Positions 25,661 through 34,271 of a stretch of 64,000 nucleotides of DNA are shown here, one piece after another. The notes under the pieces are model-generated. The model searched no databases. It worked only from the letters and a program-made list of their open reading frames with translations, and had not been told where the DNA came from. Both the position numbers and the translations under genes were made by a program. Each line of letters opens with the position of its first letter. The first letter of the stretch is position 1. The stretch is from Haloarcula ordinaria. Its GTDB lineage: Archaea; Halobacteriota; Halobacteria; Halobacteriales; Haloarculaceae. The stretch is from positions 3,100,001-3,164,000 of the forward strand of contig NZ_CP119789.1 of NCBI RefSeq assembly GCF_029338275.1. Reading direction: 5' to 3'.

Positions 25661-26356
25661 GGCGGTGTTTAGTTAAGCGTGAAAAGTGAGGCGGACGGAT
25701 TTTGTGGTGCCTATGCCAAAAATCAGCCGCCTCAGCGGATGTAGAGACTGGATTGATTTGGATTTTGTGGAGCGCGAGCGGACACCCGAGCCGGCGATGG
25801 CGCTGGGTATCAAATCGCACGTTGCGGGACTCTCGCTGTCGGATACCGTCGAATTACTCGAAGATCTGGGTGTCCAACGATCGCGGAAAGCAATCCACGA
25901 TTGGGTTCAGAAAGCCGATTTACAGCCCGAATCCGGTAAATCACCGAATCAGATTGCGCTTGACGAAACCGTGATTCGGATCAACGATCAGCAATTCTGG
26001 CTGTACGCCGCCGCCGATCCGCAGTCGAACGAACTGCTTCACGTCCGGCTCTTTGCGACGACTACGACCACCCTCACGGAAATTTTCTTGCACGAACTTC
26101 GGCAAAAACACGATGTCGAAACTGCTGTCTTTCTCGTCGATGGCGCTCAACACCTCCAAACTGCGCTCTCTCGAGCGGGATTCCGATTTCAGATGCGGCG
26201 CCACGGAAATCGGAACGCTGTCGAACGAATTTTTCGAGAGTTCAAGCGTCGAACCTCGTCGTTTTCAAACTGTTTCAGTCACGTCGACCCCGAAACAGCC
26301 GAAAATTGGTTGCAGACCTTCGCTCGCTGGCACAATGCTCCAAACTAAACACTACC
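25661..26356 (+). mobile_element. Complete IS6-family insertion sequence with 8-bp target duplication
   Basis: 696 bp. Terminal inverted repeats GGCGGTGTTTAGTT and (reverse strand) GGTAGTGTTTAGTT match in 12 of 14. The 8-bp direct repeat GTCACGTA flanks it at 25653-25660 and 26357-26364. One transposase gene fills the element. The intact target repeat shows a simple insertion into the pilin 5' region. Confidence 0.92.
25713..26348 (+). CDS. IS6-family transposase
   Basis: 211 residues from MPKISRLSGC. DDE residues: Asp in IALDETVIRIND, Asp in AVFLVDGAQHLQ, and Glu in RNAVERIFREFKRRT. The helix-turn-helix-like VELLEDLGVQRSRKAIHDW precedes them. Length and motif order fit the haloarchaeal IS6-type (ISH14/15-like) enzymes. 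The reading frame is intact, so the element could be active. Confidence 0.9.
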   Translation: MPKISRLSGCRDWIDLDFVERERTPEPAMALGIKSHVAGLSLSDTVELLEDLGVQRSRKAIHDWVQKADLQPESGKSPNQIALDETVIRINDQQFWLYAAADPQSNELLHVRLFATTTTTLTEIFLHELRQKHDVETAVFLVDGAQHLQTALSRAGFRFQMRRHGNRNAVERIFREFKRRTSSFSNCFSHVDPETAENWLQTFARWHNAPN

Positions 26357-26364
26357 GTCACGTA

Positions 26365-26670
26365 CACAGCAGAAACTATTTTATTAATTAATCAATCTAC
26401 CGGTGATAAATGAGACTGTACCGAGCAATGTCTTGACTCCTAATCTGGGAGATACTCTATGCAAGATACAGCCTCTGTATCGGTCACGCCGGTACTGACA
26501 GATGGCGAGTGGACTCTATGGGCGTGCTGTATTCACAGCGCCAGTCAATCACTGATATTTCGGAAGTCGATGCGGTGACGAATGGGGACAAAAACAGTCG
26601 GTCTGTCGGATGAATTTGCGACGGTGAAATTTACCGTATAGTTATTTGACTACTGAACGTTGGTAGTGTA
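26365..26670. other. Non-coding stretch with former pilin promoter and kinase promoter
   Basis: The left part is AT-rich (ATTAATTAATC) and fits the displaced pilin promoter (minus strand). The right part has a TATA-like CCGTATAG at 26634, about 35 bp before the kinase ATG at 26671. A partial CGTGCTGTATTCAC element is at 26523. No gene was seen. Confidence 0.5.
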
Positions 26671-26735
26671 ATGACGGGTTCGATTCGACTTCTCCACGTC
26701 GAGGACGATCTTGAGTTTGCAGATTTGGCTGCGAC

Positions 26736-27671
26736 GGCAGTGGTGAATCGCCAGACGTAGCTGATTTCACGGTTTGAGTGCCTGCTTGATGTTGTGAACC
26801 GCACACATCAGGACGAGTTCTCGGAATTCACCGTACCAGGTTCTCGCACGCACGGCGTCGCCGAGTGTGCGCTTGATCGTCGAGAAGACGGTCTCACACA
26901 TCGCTCGTTGCCGGTAGCGAGCCCCATCGATCCGCGCGTTGTGCGCGTGATCGATGTGCCGGAACTCACGATGTTTGATCAGTGGTCTTACGCCCTCTTC
27001 GCGGAGTTTCTCGCGTAAATCCATCCAATCGTAGCCTTTGTCGGCAGCGAGGCTGGCGAGGTCGCCCGCGTTGCGGAGGGCGACCTGCCAGCCGAGTTGT
27101 GTGTCGTGGCGTTTCTCAGTCGTACAGTGAACGTCCAGAATGGCTTGGTTTTCTGTGTCGACGAGAGCTGCAGCTTTGAGCGTCTTGACGCGGTAATTCG
27201 TCCGACGGCAGTAGTGTTTGCTCGCGTGTTCGCGGTCGAAGAACGTCGCGTCGATGGCGGCGTGACCGCTCGGGTCGTGCAGCTGCGCCGAGAGGCGCAG
27301 CAGCACTCGCCAGAGTGCTGTCTTGATTCTATCAAACCACTTGACTAGCGTGGAGTGGTCGGGGAGATCGGCCGCGTCAAGGCCGATCTCCGCGAGTATT
27401 TGTGGCATCTCGCTCAGCAAATCGAGTGCTTCTCGGTAGGATTTCTCCAGGTAAACCCGCAGACAGTGCAGCGACACCACCGCATACTCGGCGAAGCCGC
27501 CACCCCTTCGGGGGCGGCGACTTCGCCTCGTTCACCAACAGCATTTTTAGCTAACTGAACGACTTTACTCGTGAAGCGGGAGATCTTAGACATGAATCAT
27601 CGACGGTTTCCCGCTTCAACTTCCTCGTTCTAACGGTCGAAGCCGCCGTCGTCCAGCGATTCACCAGAGCC
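26736..27671 (-). mobile_element. IS5-like insertion sequence inside the kinase gene
   Basis: 936 bp flanked by an exact 8-bp repeat GCTGCGAC (26728-26735 and 27672-27679). Terminal repeats start GGCAGTGGTGAATCGC on the left and (reverse strand) GGCTCTGGTGAATCGC on the right. One minus-strand transposase with a frameshift. Confidence 0.92.
26767..27593 (-). pseudogene. IS5-family (ISH-type) transposase, frameshifted
   Basis: It starts MSKISRFTSKVVQLAKNAVG (ATG at 27593), then shifts frame at the run of four C/G at 27503-27506 into FAEYAVVSLHCLRVYLEKSYREAL, and continues to 26767. DDE motifs: HAAIDATFFDRE, LAADKGYDW and CETVFSTIKRTLG. Either one base was lost (inactive element) or frameshifting is used for expression; the single missing G in a G-run fits a simple deletion or read error. 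Confidence 0.85.
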
Positions 27672-29135
27672 GCTGCGACATATCTTGAACGTGAGAACGA
27701 TCGCTTTCGGATCACCACGGTACCCGATGCCAGTGCTGGGCGTGAAATGCTCACCGACGAAGTGTTCGACTGTGTGGTCTCCGACTACGATTTGCCTGGA
27801 CAAAACGGAATCGTGTTTCTTCGCACCGTCCGTGAACAATTCCCCGATCTTCCGTTTATTTTGTATACAGGGAAGGGATCTGAGGAAGTCGCGATGGAGG
27901 CCATCTCTGCAGGCGTTACAGACTATCTTCAAAAAGAGAGTGGGACTGATCAGTACACCGTCTTAGCCAACCGGATCACCAATGCCGTCGAATCGCACCG
28001 GTCAGAACAGAAACTGGCCGAACAGAACCGTGACCTCCAGCGGTACAAACAGATGATAAACTCGATGAACGAGGCCGCCTGTATCTACGACGAGTCCGGA
28101 CGCTTCGTGGTCGTAAACGAATATCTGGCTAACTGGTACAACACCACCAAAGAACAGCTCAAAGGCCAGAAAAGTAGGTTGATCCCGATTATACGTGATC
28201 AGTCTGCCGACAGCGATCCCTACCAGGCCCTTCTTGACGGTCGGCGCGAACAACTGTCGGGGGAAGTCGAAGTCGAATTTTCCCACCGAGGAGATGTTGT
28301 GTTAGAGTATCGGTTGGTCCGCCTCACTGTAGATGGGGTGCTTGAAGGAATCGTCGGTGTCGCCCGTGATATCACCGAACACAAAGATCGTGAGCGAAAA
28401 CTTCGCCGAGAGCGGGACCGTCTTGACGAGTTTGCGGGTGTCGTCAGTCACGACATCCAGAACCCACTGACCGTAGCGAAAGGTCGTTTAGAGCTCGCAA
28501 AAGGAGAGTGTGACAGCGATCATCTTGCTGGACTCGGGACCGCATTAGACCGTATTACGCGAATTACTGAGGATGTCCTCTGGCTGGCGCGAGAAGGACG
28601 AGCCATCGGTGCGGTGGATGCTGTTATGGTGGCCCATACGATAGACAAAGCTTGGGACATTGTCGGAGAGCAGACAGAGCACGCCGAGTTACACTACGCA
28701 GACGAGACGGTTTCCTCACTCTCTGTTGAAGCAGACGATGATCGACTGTGCCAACTCTTCGAAAACCTGTTCGGAAACGCGATTAAACACGGTGGAGCAG
28801 ACACAACGGTCACAGTCGGTGCGCTGGACAATGGCTTCTATATCGAAGACGATGGGCCTGGTATCCCCGAAGAGAGACGTACTGACGTGTTTAGCGCCGG
28901 CTACTCAACCGACGAGGAAGGAACGGGATTCGGGTTGAGCATCGTCGAGCGGGTGGTCGAAGCTCACGGATGGGAAATCAACCTGACAGAGAGTGCTGAG
29001 GGTGGTGCCAGATTCGAGATTACTGGAATTGAACTCACTACTGCATAGACGTTCTGTATCTTGCACGGCAGTTCTGTCATAACAGAGGATATCAACAAAG
29101 CAGATGTTTCGAAGCGTCGCTGATTCGCGATCGGG

Positions 29136-29321
29136 TTAGAGTTGTGCCTGGTCCACAACGATGTCCCCACAGCGGGGACAGAGGAGTCGGTGGCGAGCGG
29201 TCGAATCATCGTCGATCCAGTCACCGTCAGCGGGACTTTCATGTTCGCACGTCGGGCAGAAGAGCAGTGTCTTTGCCTGACGGCAAGTAGGGTCGTTGGA
29301 GGAGGGGTCTGTCAGAGTCAT
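29136..29321 (-). CDS. Small zinc-ribbon protein
   Basis: 61 residues from MTLTDPSSNDPT (ATG 29321). CPTCEHES and CPRCGDIV are the two zinc knuckles, and the linker is acidic (DGDWIDDDS). It belongs to a minus-strand series of small genes between 29136 and 30225. Function unknown. Confidence 0.65.
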   Translation of the reverse strand: MTLTDPSSNDPTCRQAKTLLFCPTCEHESPADGDWIDDDSTARHRLLCPRCGDIVVDQAQL

Positions 29322-29364
29322 ATCCGTGGGGAATGGGTTTGACCGACGGCGGCACACAGGGCGT

Positions 29365-29583
29365 TCAGGACGACGAGCGCACCAACGACATGCGGCGCTC
29401 GATGACGACGTCGTGGCCGTAGTCGCCCCGGCGGTACTGGTCGTAGAGGTTCTCGACAGCCGGGAAGTCAGTCGTCCATTCGGTGTAGTGGACGAGATCG
29501 CCGACGTTGTAGCACAGTCGCCACTGGCCGTGTGTGGGCGCTGAGCTGGTCGCAGTACGCTCGGAGCCTAGTGCCTGGGCCAT
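29365..29583 (-). CDS. Small hypothetical protein
   Basis: 72 residues from MAQALGSERT (ATG 29583); an ATG at 29589 is also possible, with GGAGGTGAG just upstream. The sequence HGQWRLCYNVGDLVHYTEW and FPAVENLYDQYRRGDYG looks like a real folded protein. The frame is open upstream into the decayed gene before it, so the two may be parts of one product. Confidence 0.5.
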   Translation of the reverse strand: MAQALGSERTATSSAPTHGQWRLCYNVGDLVHYTEWTTDFPAVENLYDQYRRGDYGHDVVIERRMSLVRSSS

Positions 29584-29595
29584 CTTCATCTCACC

Positions 29596-29898
29596 TCCCG
29601 TCGGATGCGTACAGCCTTGGATGCCAGGCGAGCCGAGGTGGCGCAGGTCCTCGTGGGGCACGGCGAACGTCATGAGGTCCGCGCTGCTGACGGCCATCGC
29701 GAGTCTGCGCCGTCGCTCACGGTCACCGATCAATTCCTCGAGGCGCTAGACGGTCTCGTCGGCGAGGTCGGCGACGAGGACGCCGGTCACTGCCTGGGCG
29801 TCCTCGTGGACGGTACAGACGAGCAGCCACGGCTCACTGTCGGCCGTGGTGATCGCGACCGTCTCGCCGACCTCTGGGAGGGGAGCGTCGGGTGTCAT
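29596..29898 (-). pseudogene. Small viral-type gene with in-frame amber codon
   Basis: An ATG at 29898 follows GGAGGTGGCCG. It encodes MTPDAPLPEVGETVAITTADSE and VLVADLADETV, then TAG (29746-29748). The same frame continues RLEELIGDRERRRRLAMAVS and HEDLRHLGSPGIQGCTHP. The protein-like text on both sides of the stop suggests a nonsense mutation (or read error) in a gene of about 100 residues. Its start overlaps the stop of the gene before it. Confidence 0.5.
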
Positions 29899-30077
29899 CG
29901 GCCACCTCCGACTGCGAACTGAGTGATGGCAGAATACTTATTGGATAGTCTCGCCAACATCGAGAGTGGGCCCTGGTTCCCGCTCGTGTAGTTGCCCACC
30001 AGCTCTCCTTGACCCAGAGTTGATCCCCGCGGGTCTGGGGCCCGTTTCGGCACGACCCCTCTGGTTTCTCGGCTCAT
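29895..30077 (-). CDS. Small hypothetical protein
   Basis: 60 residues from the ATG at 30077, ending with the ATGA overlap onto the next gene. It contains LGQGELVGNYTSGNQGPLS and ARLSNKYSAITQFAVGGGR. The C-terminal GGGR overlaps the next ribosome-binding site, as in other genes of such compact operons. Weakly supported. Confidence 0.35.
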   Translation of the reverse strand: MSRETRGVVPKRAPDPRGSTLGQGELVGNYTSGNQGPLSMLARLSNKYSAITQFAVGGGR

Positions 30078-30225
30078 GCGGCCCCACCTGGTGGCGTTTC
30101 AGTCGTCGCTGGACAACTCCGTCCGAGATGGATAGCGAGCGACGCCTGTTCAGGAGATCGGCACCACAGTACGGGCAGGCCGTCGCGACGACGACATTCG
30201 AGCCTTCGCGTTCTTCGATAGCCAT
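29938..30225 (-). CDS. Small zinc-finger-like protein, 3' end uncertain
   Basis: The ATG at 30225 (a GTG at 30228 is also possible) follows GGAGGTGG. MAIEEREGSNVVVATACPYC is followed by a basic region. Only one CxxC is present. The second half overlaps the next gene by 140 bp and looks unlike protein, so a frameshift near 30080 is likely and the true product is probably about 50 residues. Confidence 0.4.
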   Translation of the reverse strand: MAIEEREGSNVVVATACPYCGADLLNRRRSLSISDGVVQRRLKRHQVGPHEPRNQRGRAETGPRPAGINSGSRRAGGQLHEREPGPTLDVGETIQ

Positions 30226-30257
30226 CACTGCCCACCTCCGTCGGTGACCAGCGGATC

Positions 30258-30524
30258 GTGCCCGACCACGTTCGCCAACGACTCACCCAACGCCCGCTGT
30301 TCCTCGGCGTCGACGGTGAAGCGGCGGCCCACTACTGGGACAGCTACGAGCGCGCCCTGGTGATCGTCAAGGACACCGTTGCCGAGAAAGTCGAGCTGAC
30401 CGAGATCCCCTTCAAGACGCTGGGGCAGTGGTGCGAGTACACGCGTGAGGAGCGTGGCTGGGCCGTCGGACCGCACGTCGACGGCTCGCTCGTGGGCGAA
30501 CTCGTGAGAGGGCCCGACGCATAA
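30258..30524 (+). CDS. Hypothetical acidic protein
   Basis: 88 residues from a GTG at 30258. WDSYERALVIVKDTVAEKVE and IPFKTLGQWCEYTREERGWA look like a genuine haloarchaeal globular protein. It is divergent from the small zinc-finger genes to the left. The minus-strand alternative at 30225-30476 is Gly/Val-rich and less likely. A further small gene follows at 30536. Confidence 0.6.
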   Translation: MPDHVRQRLTQRPLFLGVDGEAAAHYWDSYERALVIVKDTVAEKVELTEIPFKTLGQWCEYTREERGWAVGPHVDGSLVGELVRGPDA

Positions 30525-30535
30525 ACGGTCGTTCC

Positions 30536-30703
30536 ATGGCTGACGCGAATGGCTTCGTCTACGAGTCCATCCGTGGTCCCAAATGGAAGGTCGAGTTCGA
30601 CCGACGGAGTGGTGGTGGCTTCGAGCGTGTCGAAGCGGTGTGGACTGGGTGTGGCTGGCGCGTCACCGGGCGGGAAGTCGTGACGACGATGCGGCGGATC
30701 TGA
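30536..30703 (+). CDS. Small hypothetical protein
   Basis: 55 residues from the ATG at 30536, 11 bp after the preceding stop. The text FVYESIRGPKWKVEFDRR, RVEAVWTGCGWRVTGREVV reads like a small beta-rich domain. No family recognised. Confidence 0.5.
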   Translation: MADANGFVYESIRGPKWKVEFDRRSGGGFERVEAVWTGCGWRVTGREVVTTMRRI

Positions 30704-30776
30704 CCGTTCCGGACCCACGGACTTCATCGAAACTGTCTCGTCCTGAATCGTTTGCTTCGTAGATCAGCGGCCTCTC

Positions 30777-31097
30777 TCAAAGAGAAGTCGTGTTAGGTGC
30801 TGATAGATGCAAAAACGGGACCAGATCGGTTCGCTGTGTCGCGTCACAGACGCGGATGAAGCCGTCGGAGCGGACGAATACGTTCCAAGGATCTACCTGA
30901 AAACTGAGAACAGTGTCTCCGTCTGTGGTTCTGTCATGGGGATCAAACAGAGCGTTGAGTGCAGCCGGGTCAACATGCTCACTTATCGGCGGGAGATCGA
31001 CTGGATCGATATCAGCAGCATCCGCCAGCGCCGTAACAATGGCCTGTACCGGAGAGTGATTATTTTCAGTCTCGTACTCCACGTCAACGACTGGCAC
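30777..31097 (-). CDS. HalOD1-domain protein
   Basis: 106 residues, a single HalOD1 output domain: IVTALADAADIDPVDLPPIS, the VDPAALNALF motif, VLSFQVDPWNVFVRSDGFIRV. HalOD1 domains are haloarchaea-specific and usually stand alone or follow receiver domains; their output is unknown. It starts at the ATG 31097 and has no two-component neighbour here. Confidence 0.85.
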   Translation of the reverse strand: MPVVDVEYETENNHSPVQAIVTALADAADIDPVDLPPISEHVDPAALNALFDPHDRTTDGDTVLSFQVDPWNVFVRSDGFIRVCDATQRTDLVPFLHLSAPNTTSL

Positions 31098-31187
31098 TCA
31101 CCCTCGATAGACGGTTAGTTCCCCAGTGTCTCCCATACAATCTCGACAGTACTACGACATAAAAAACCGACGTAAAATACGAAATGT

Positions 31188-31804
31188 TGCCTCTGTTGAA
31201 ATACTATTAGTTCGACACATATCCCCTGAAACAGCCGTTCGGTAGAACTGCGATCTGTGAGTCGTATTTTCTGGTCGTCGTCACGTACAGATCGAGGATA
31301 GCATTCGCTCTTGTGTCTACGAGGAGCGTGACTTTCAACTGTTGACTCGTCAACTTCGTTCGCTTCGTATAGTGTTTCGAGGCGTGACTCCGGTCGAACC
31401 CGGAGGCGTCAATCCCGACGACACCGTTGGTCGGAAGGAGTGTGACCGAGAGGTTGAGCAGGACGCGCCATACGGTCATATCGAGGCGATTGAACGCCTT
31501 ACACAATGTCGAGGGTGAGGGGAGTTCCGTCAGATCGACGGCGCTCCGAATACGGGGCATCTCGATAAGTTCGTCAAGAAGCGTCCGGTACGTCGTATTC
31601 TTCCGTATCTTGAGACAGAGCAAGACGATGTGTTGATGAAGTGTGTACCGGCGTTTCGAGAACTTCGACGAGTAGTGGGCAACAGCTCGCCGAGCCAAGT
31701 GATACGCCTGCTCAACGAACCGAAGCAACTGCGACTTTGGGAGGGCCTGCATCCGGTCAGACTACCGGACGAACCTGTAACTATCCGAGGATTTGAACAG
31801 AGCC
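31188..31804 (-). mobile_element. Internally deleted IS5-like element
   Basis: It is bounded by GCCTCTGTTGAAATAC on the left and (reverse strand) GGCTCTGTTCAAATCCTC on the right, the same ends as the complete copy at 38437-39559. The region coding for the transposase C-terminus is missing, so it is a non-autonomous derivative of about 617 bp. Confidence 0.75.
31207..31752 (-). pseudogene. IS5-family transposase, C-terminally truncated
   Basis: 181 residues. The first about 165 match the intact copy at 38686-39507 (MQALPKSQLLRFVEQAYHLA, VVGIDASGFDRSHASKHY). After TTTRKYDSQIA the sequence departs, losing the second Asp (LGDKGYDD) and the Glu (QNETVNSRLK) of the DDE triad. Cannot be catalytic. 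Confidence 0.88.
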
Positions 31805-31846
31805 GTACGGCGGTAGATTTATTTCTACACCAAATTGACAGATTGT

Positions 31847-33885
31847 ATGGGTTCGGGACAAGTGACTGCAATTGGGCTGGTGATCCTCGTTTTGCTCTCC
31901 GGCTGTTCTGGATTCGTCGGAATGGACCAAACTGAACCAACCCAGTCAGTGTCGACTGGAGTGGACGATGGGCCGACTGAGGAATCAGCAGCCGAGACGG
32001 AAAGTAGTGCTGCTACATCTACAACAACACCAACATCGGTAGACTCCGATGATGACGGACTACATGACCGGCGTGAGGCCGAACTCGGAACTGACCCAAA
32101 CGAGGCTGATACAGACGATGATGGTCTCACTGATCTCCGTGAGGTGACTGAGCCAAAACAGACCCCAATTCGGCAGATACCGATAATGATGGGCTTGACG
32201 ATGCTGCCGAACTGAAGGGTGACACAGACCCACGTAAGCGCGATACAGACAACGATGGACTCGCTGACGGTGCCGAGATCGAGCGCGGTACTAACCCAAC
32301 CATTCGGGATACCGATGGTGACAATCTCCTTGATGGTTGGGAGGTCCATAGCGACGTCTATCCAGACGCGAATCCACTGTACAAGGATATTTACGTCGAG
32401 ATTGACTACATGAAGAGCTACTCGCTCCCTGACGATGAGCGAGCGCTAATCAAGTCCAAGTTCGCCGACGCGCCGGTCTCGAATCCGAACGGAACGAACG
32501 GAATCAACCTCCATCTTATTAGGAGCGACCAGGTCCCGTACACTCGTACGCTTGGAGGCCTAAGGACAGATGAATACGAGAACAAATACTTTGACCATAA
32601 CGGGCAAGCATACCATTACGCGATTTTAGTTGACCGGAGTTCACTCTCAGAGTCTGTCGATGGTGGCGGCGCTGAGGGTATAATGCACGTTTCAGGGACC
32701 GTCGACGACACACGCATGGGGACCACGTTCATACATGAACTTGGCCACTCAATGGGCCTGATGCCTGATGTATACCGTGGCATTGACACCACCGACGTTC
32801 CGTTCGACGAATACCCCAGTGTTCTGAATTACAACGCTCCCCCGGACCACTATAGCTACACCTCGGAGGCCGTCTCCGACGCTGGCTTTGACGACTGGAA
32901 GTATATCGAGAAGGAGATGTTTACTCCATCAACTCGGCTCATGCCGGGACCCGATGCTCTGGATCAATGTGTTGGCGGTTCGTTCGCAGGGGGCGATGGA
33001 TCCACCAGCAATCCGTACCGGATCGAGACACTCCACCAGCTCGAGTGTATCGGCGTCGACTCTGATGCGAATTATAAACTCGTCTCGGATATCGACGCAA
33101 CGTGGCGGAATGGGTTCGACCCGACACCACGATTCTCTGGAACACTCGACGGAAACGGCCACACAGTTCGTGGACTTACTGTCCACCGGTCGGACAGTGC
33201 CGGTGGGATCGTCAAGACACTCAACGGCGGAACGATTAAGCGACTCCATCTTCGGAATGTCTCCGTCCGCGGACAGGACAATGTCGGGGGCGTAGCCAGC
33301 ACCTCAAGCGGCACGATCACGCAGGTTACTGTTACAGGGAGTATCCGCGGAGAGCGTGGTGTTGGAGGTATCGCTGGCGTTGTTGCCGAGCCGAATGCTA
33401 ATTACCGGGTTGGCGAGATATCTGCCGTCGAAGTGAATGCCACAGTCGTTGGTGAATACAGCGTTGGCGGTCTCGCCGGTAACAGTATCGGTAACGTGAC
33501 CAATTCAGCGGTCTTCGGTAGCGTCCGTGGCGAGTCCTCGGTTGGCGGGCTGGTAGGAATGAACTATGCACCAGGTCGGGTCGCTTCCTCGTTTACTGCC
33601 GCGACTGTTAGCGGCGAAGAGCACGTGGGTGGTGCCGTCGGTCGGAACTACGAGAATGGCCCGGTCGAGGATGTCTACTGGAACGCTGACGCCACTGACC
33701 AGTCAGCGTCGGCCGGGAGCCCCACGTCAAACGGACTCTCAACGAACGAGATGACTGGAGAAGCCGCCGCAGAGAGTATGTCTGGCGTTGATTTCAGCGG
33801 GCCATGGATTACAACCGACGCCTATCCCGTGCTTGACTGGCTATCAGAGCGTGTCACCCGCGAGATGCGTATTAGATCGTCTTGA
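31847..33885 (+). pseudogene. Secreted zinc metalloprotease-like lipoprotein with TSP3 and GLUG repeats, frameshifted
   Basis: MGSGQVTAIGLVILVLLSGC is a signal with lipobox. A Thr/Ser linker is followed by calcium-binding thrombospondin-3-type repeats (DSDDDGLHDRREAELGTDP, DTDNDGLADGAE). A one-base loss near 32150 (VTE|AKTDPNSADT) moves the rest to the frame that runs to 33885. That part has the zincin motif FIHELGHSMGL with the third ligand probably further on, then GLUG-like repeats (VGGVASTSSGTITQV, VGGLAGNSIGNVTNS, VGGLVGMNYAPG) ending in VDFSGPWITTDAYPVLDWL. It would be about 670 residues. The C-terminal part is open from 32410. Confidence 0.82.
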
Positions 33886-33957
33886 AATCACTCTTGCCAT
33901 CATTGGGCTGCCACTAACAGGCCCCGGCGTGGGGCCACGCTCAGTCTATTGGTTGGT

Positions 33958-34189
33958 CTGTCGGACGGCCGAGCGTGCAGCTCAAGAAACTGGCGACCAG
34001 GACTTCGAGAAGGTGAGCACGCACGATCTCCGCCGCCGGTTCGCCCAGCGGCTGCTCGTCGACCAGCAGATGAACCCGCGCGTCGTGATGGCCGTCGGCG
34101 GCTGGGACAGTTTCGCCGCCATCGAGCCGTATCTGAACGCGCCGAGCGAGGATGTCATCGACGATGCGTTCGCTGATATCGGGTTGTGA
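33958..34189 (+). pseudogene. Tyrosine recombinase fragment, copy 2
   Basis: The C-terminal 76 residues (RTAERAAQETGDQDFEKVST, HDLRRRFAQ, VGGWDSFAA, IEPYL) are nearly identical to the copies at 23635 and 56490. The N-terminal part with the first catalytic Arg is gone. Downstream CGTGCTGAATCAAGAG at 34234-34249 is the decayed unit end. Confidence 0.85.
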
Positions 34190-34271
34190 AGCGGGCATTG
34201 TTGAAACCTTCATTGGCTGATTCTTTTATTGGTCGTGCTGAATCAAGAGGTTCTATCAGCATCGGATATGT

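Larger units (their letters stand above)
26671..29048 (+). pseudogene. Receiver-PAS-histidine kinase gene interrupted by an IS
   Basis: Exon-like parts 26671-26735 and 27672-29048 join in frame once the IS and one 8-bp target copy are removed: MTGSIRLLHVEDDLEFADLA, then ATYLERENDRFR. The restored protein has a receiver domain (acidic pair in HVEDD, phospho-Asp in CVVSDYDLPGQNG, Lys in FILYTGKG), a PAS domain (about 165-280), an H-box EFAGVVSHDIQNPLTVAKG, an N-box NLFGNAIKHGG, G1 DDGPGIPEE and G2 GTGFGLSIV. An ATG at 27747 could still give a kinase lacking the receiver N-terminus. Confidence 0.92.

Noticed and set aside
27503..27506. Programmed frameshift in the IS transposase
   Set aside because: No slippery heptamer typical of IS frameshifting was seen; loss of one G in a G-run is simpler.
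30225..30476. Minus-strand frame ending in GGGQ with overlap to the next start
   Set aside because: The plus-strand protein at 30258-30524 has far better composition; both cannot easily be real.
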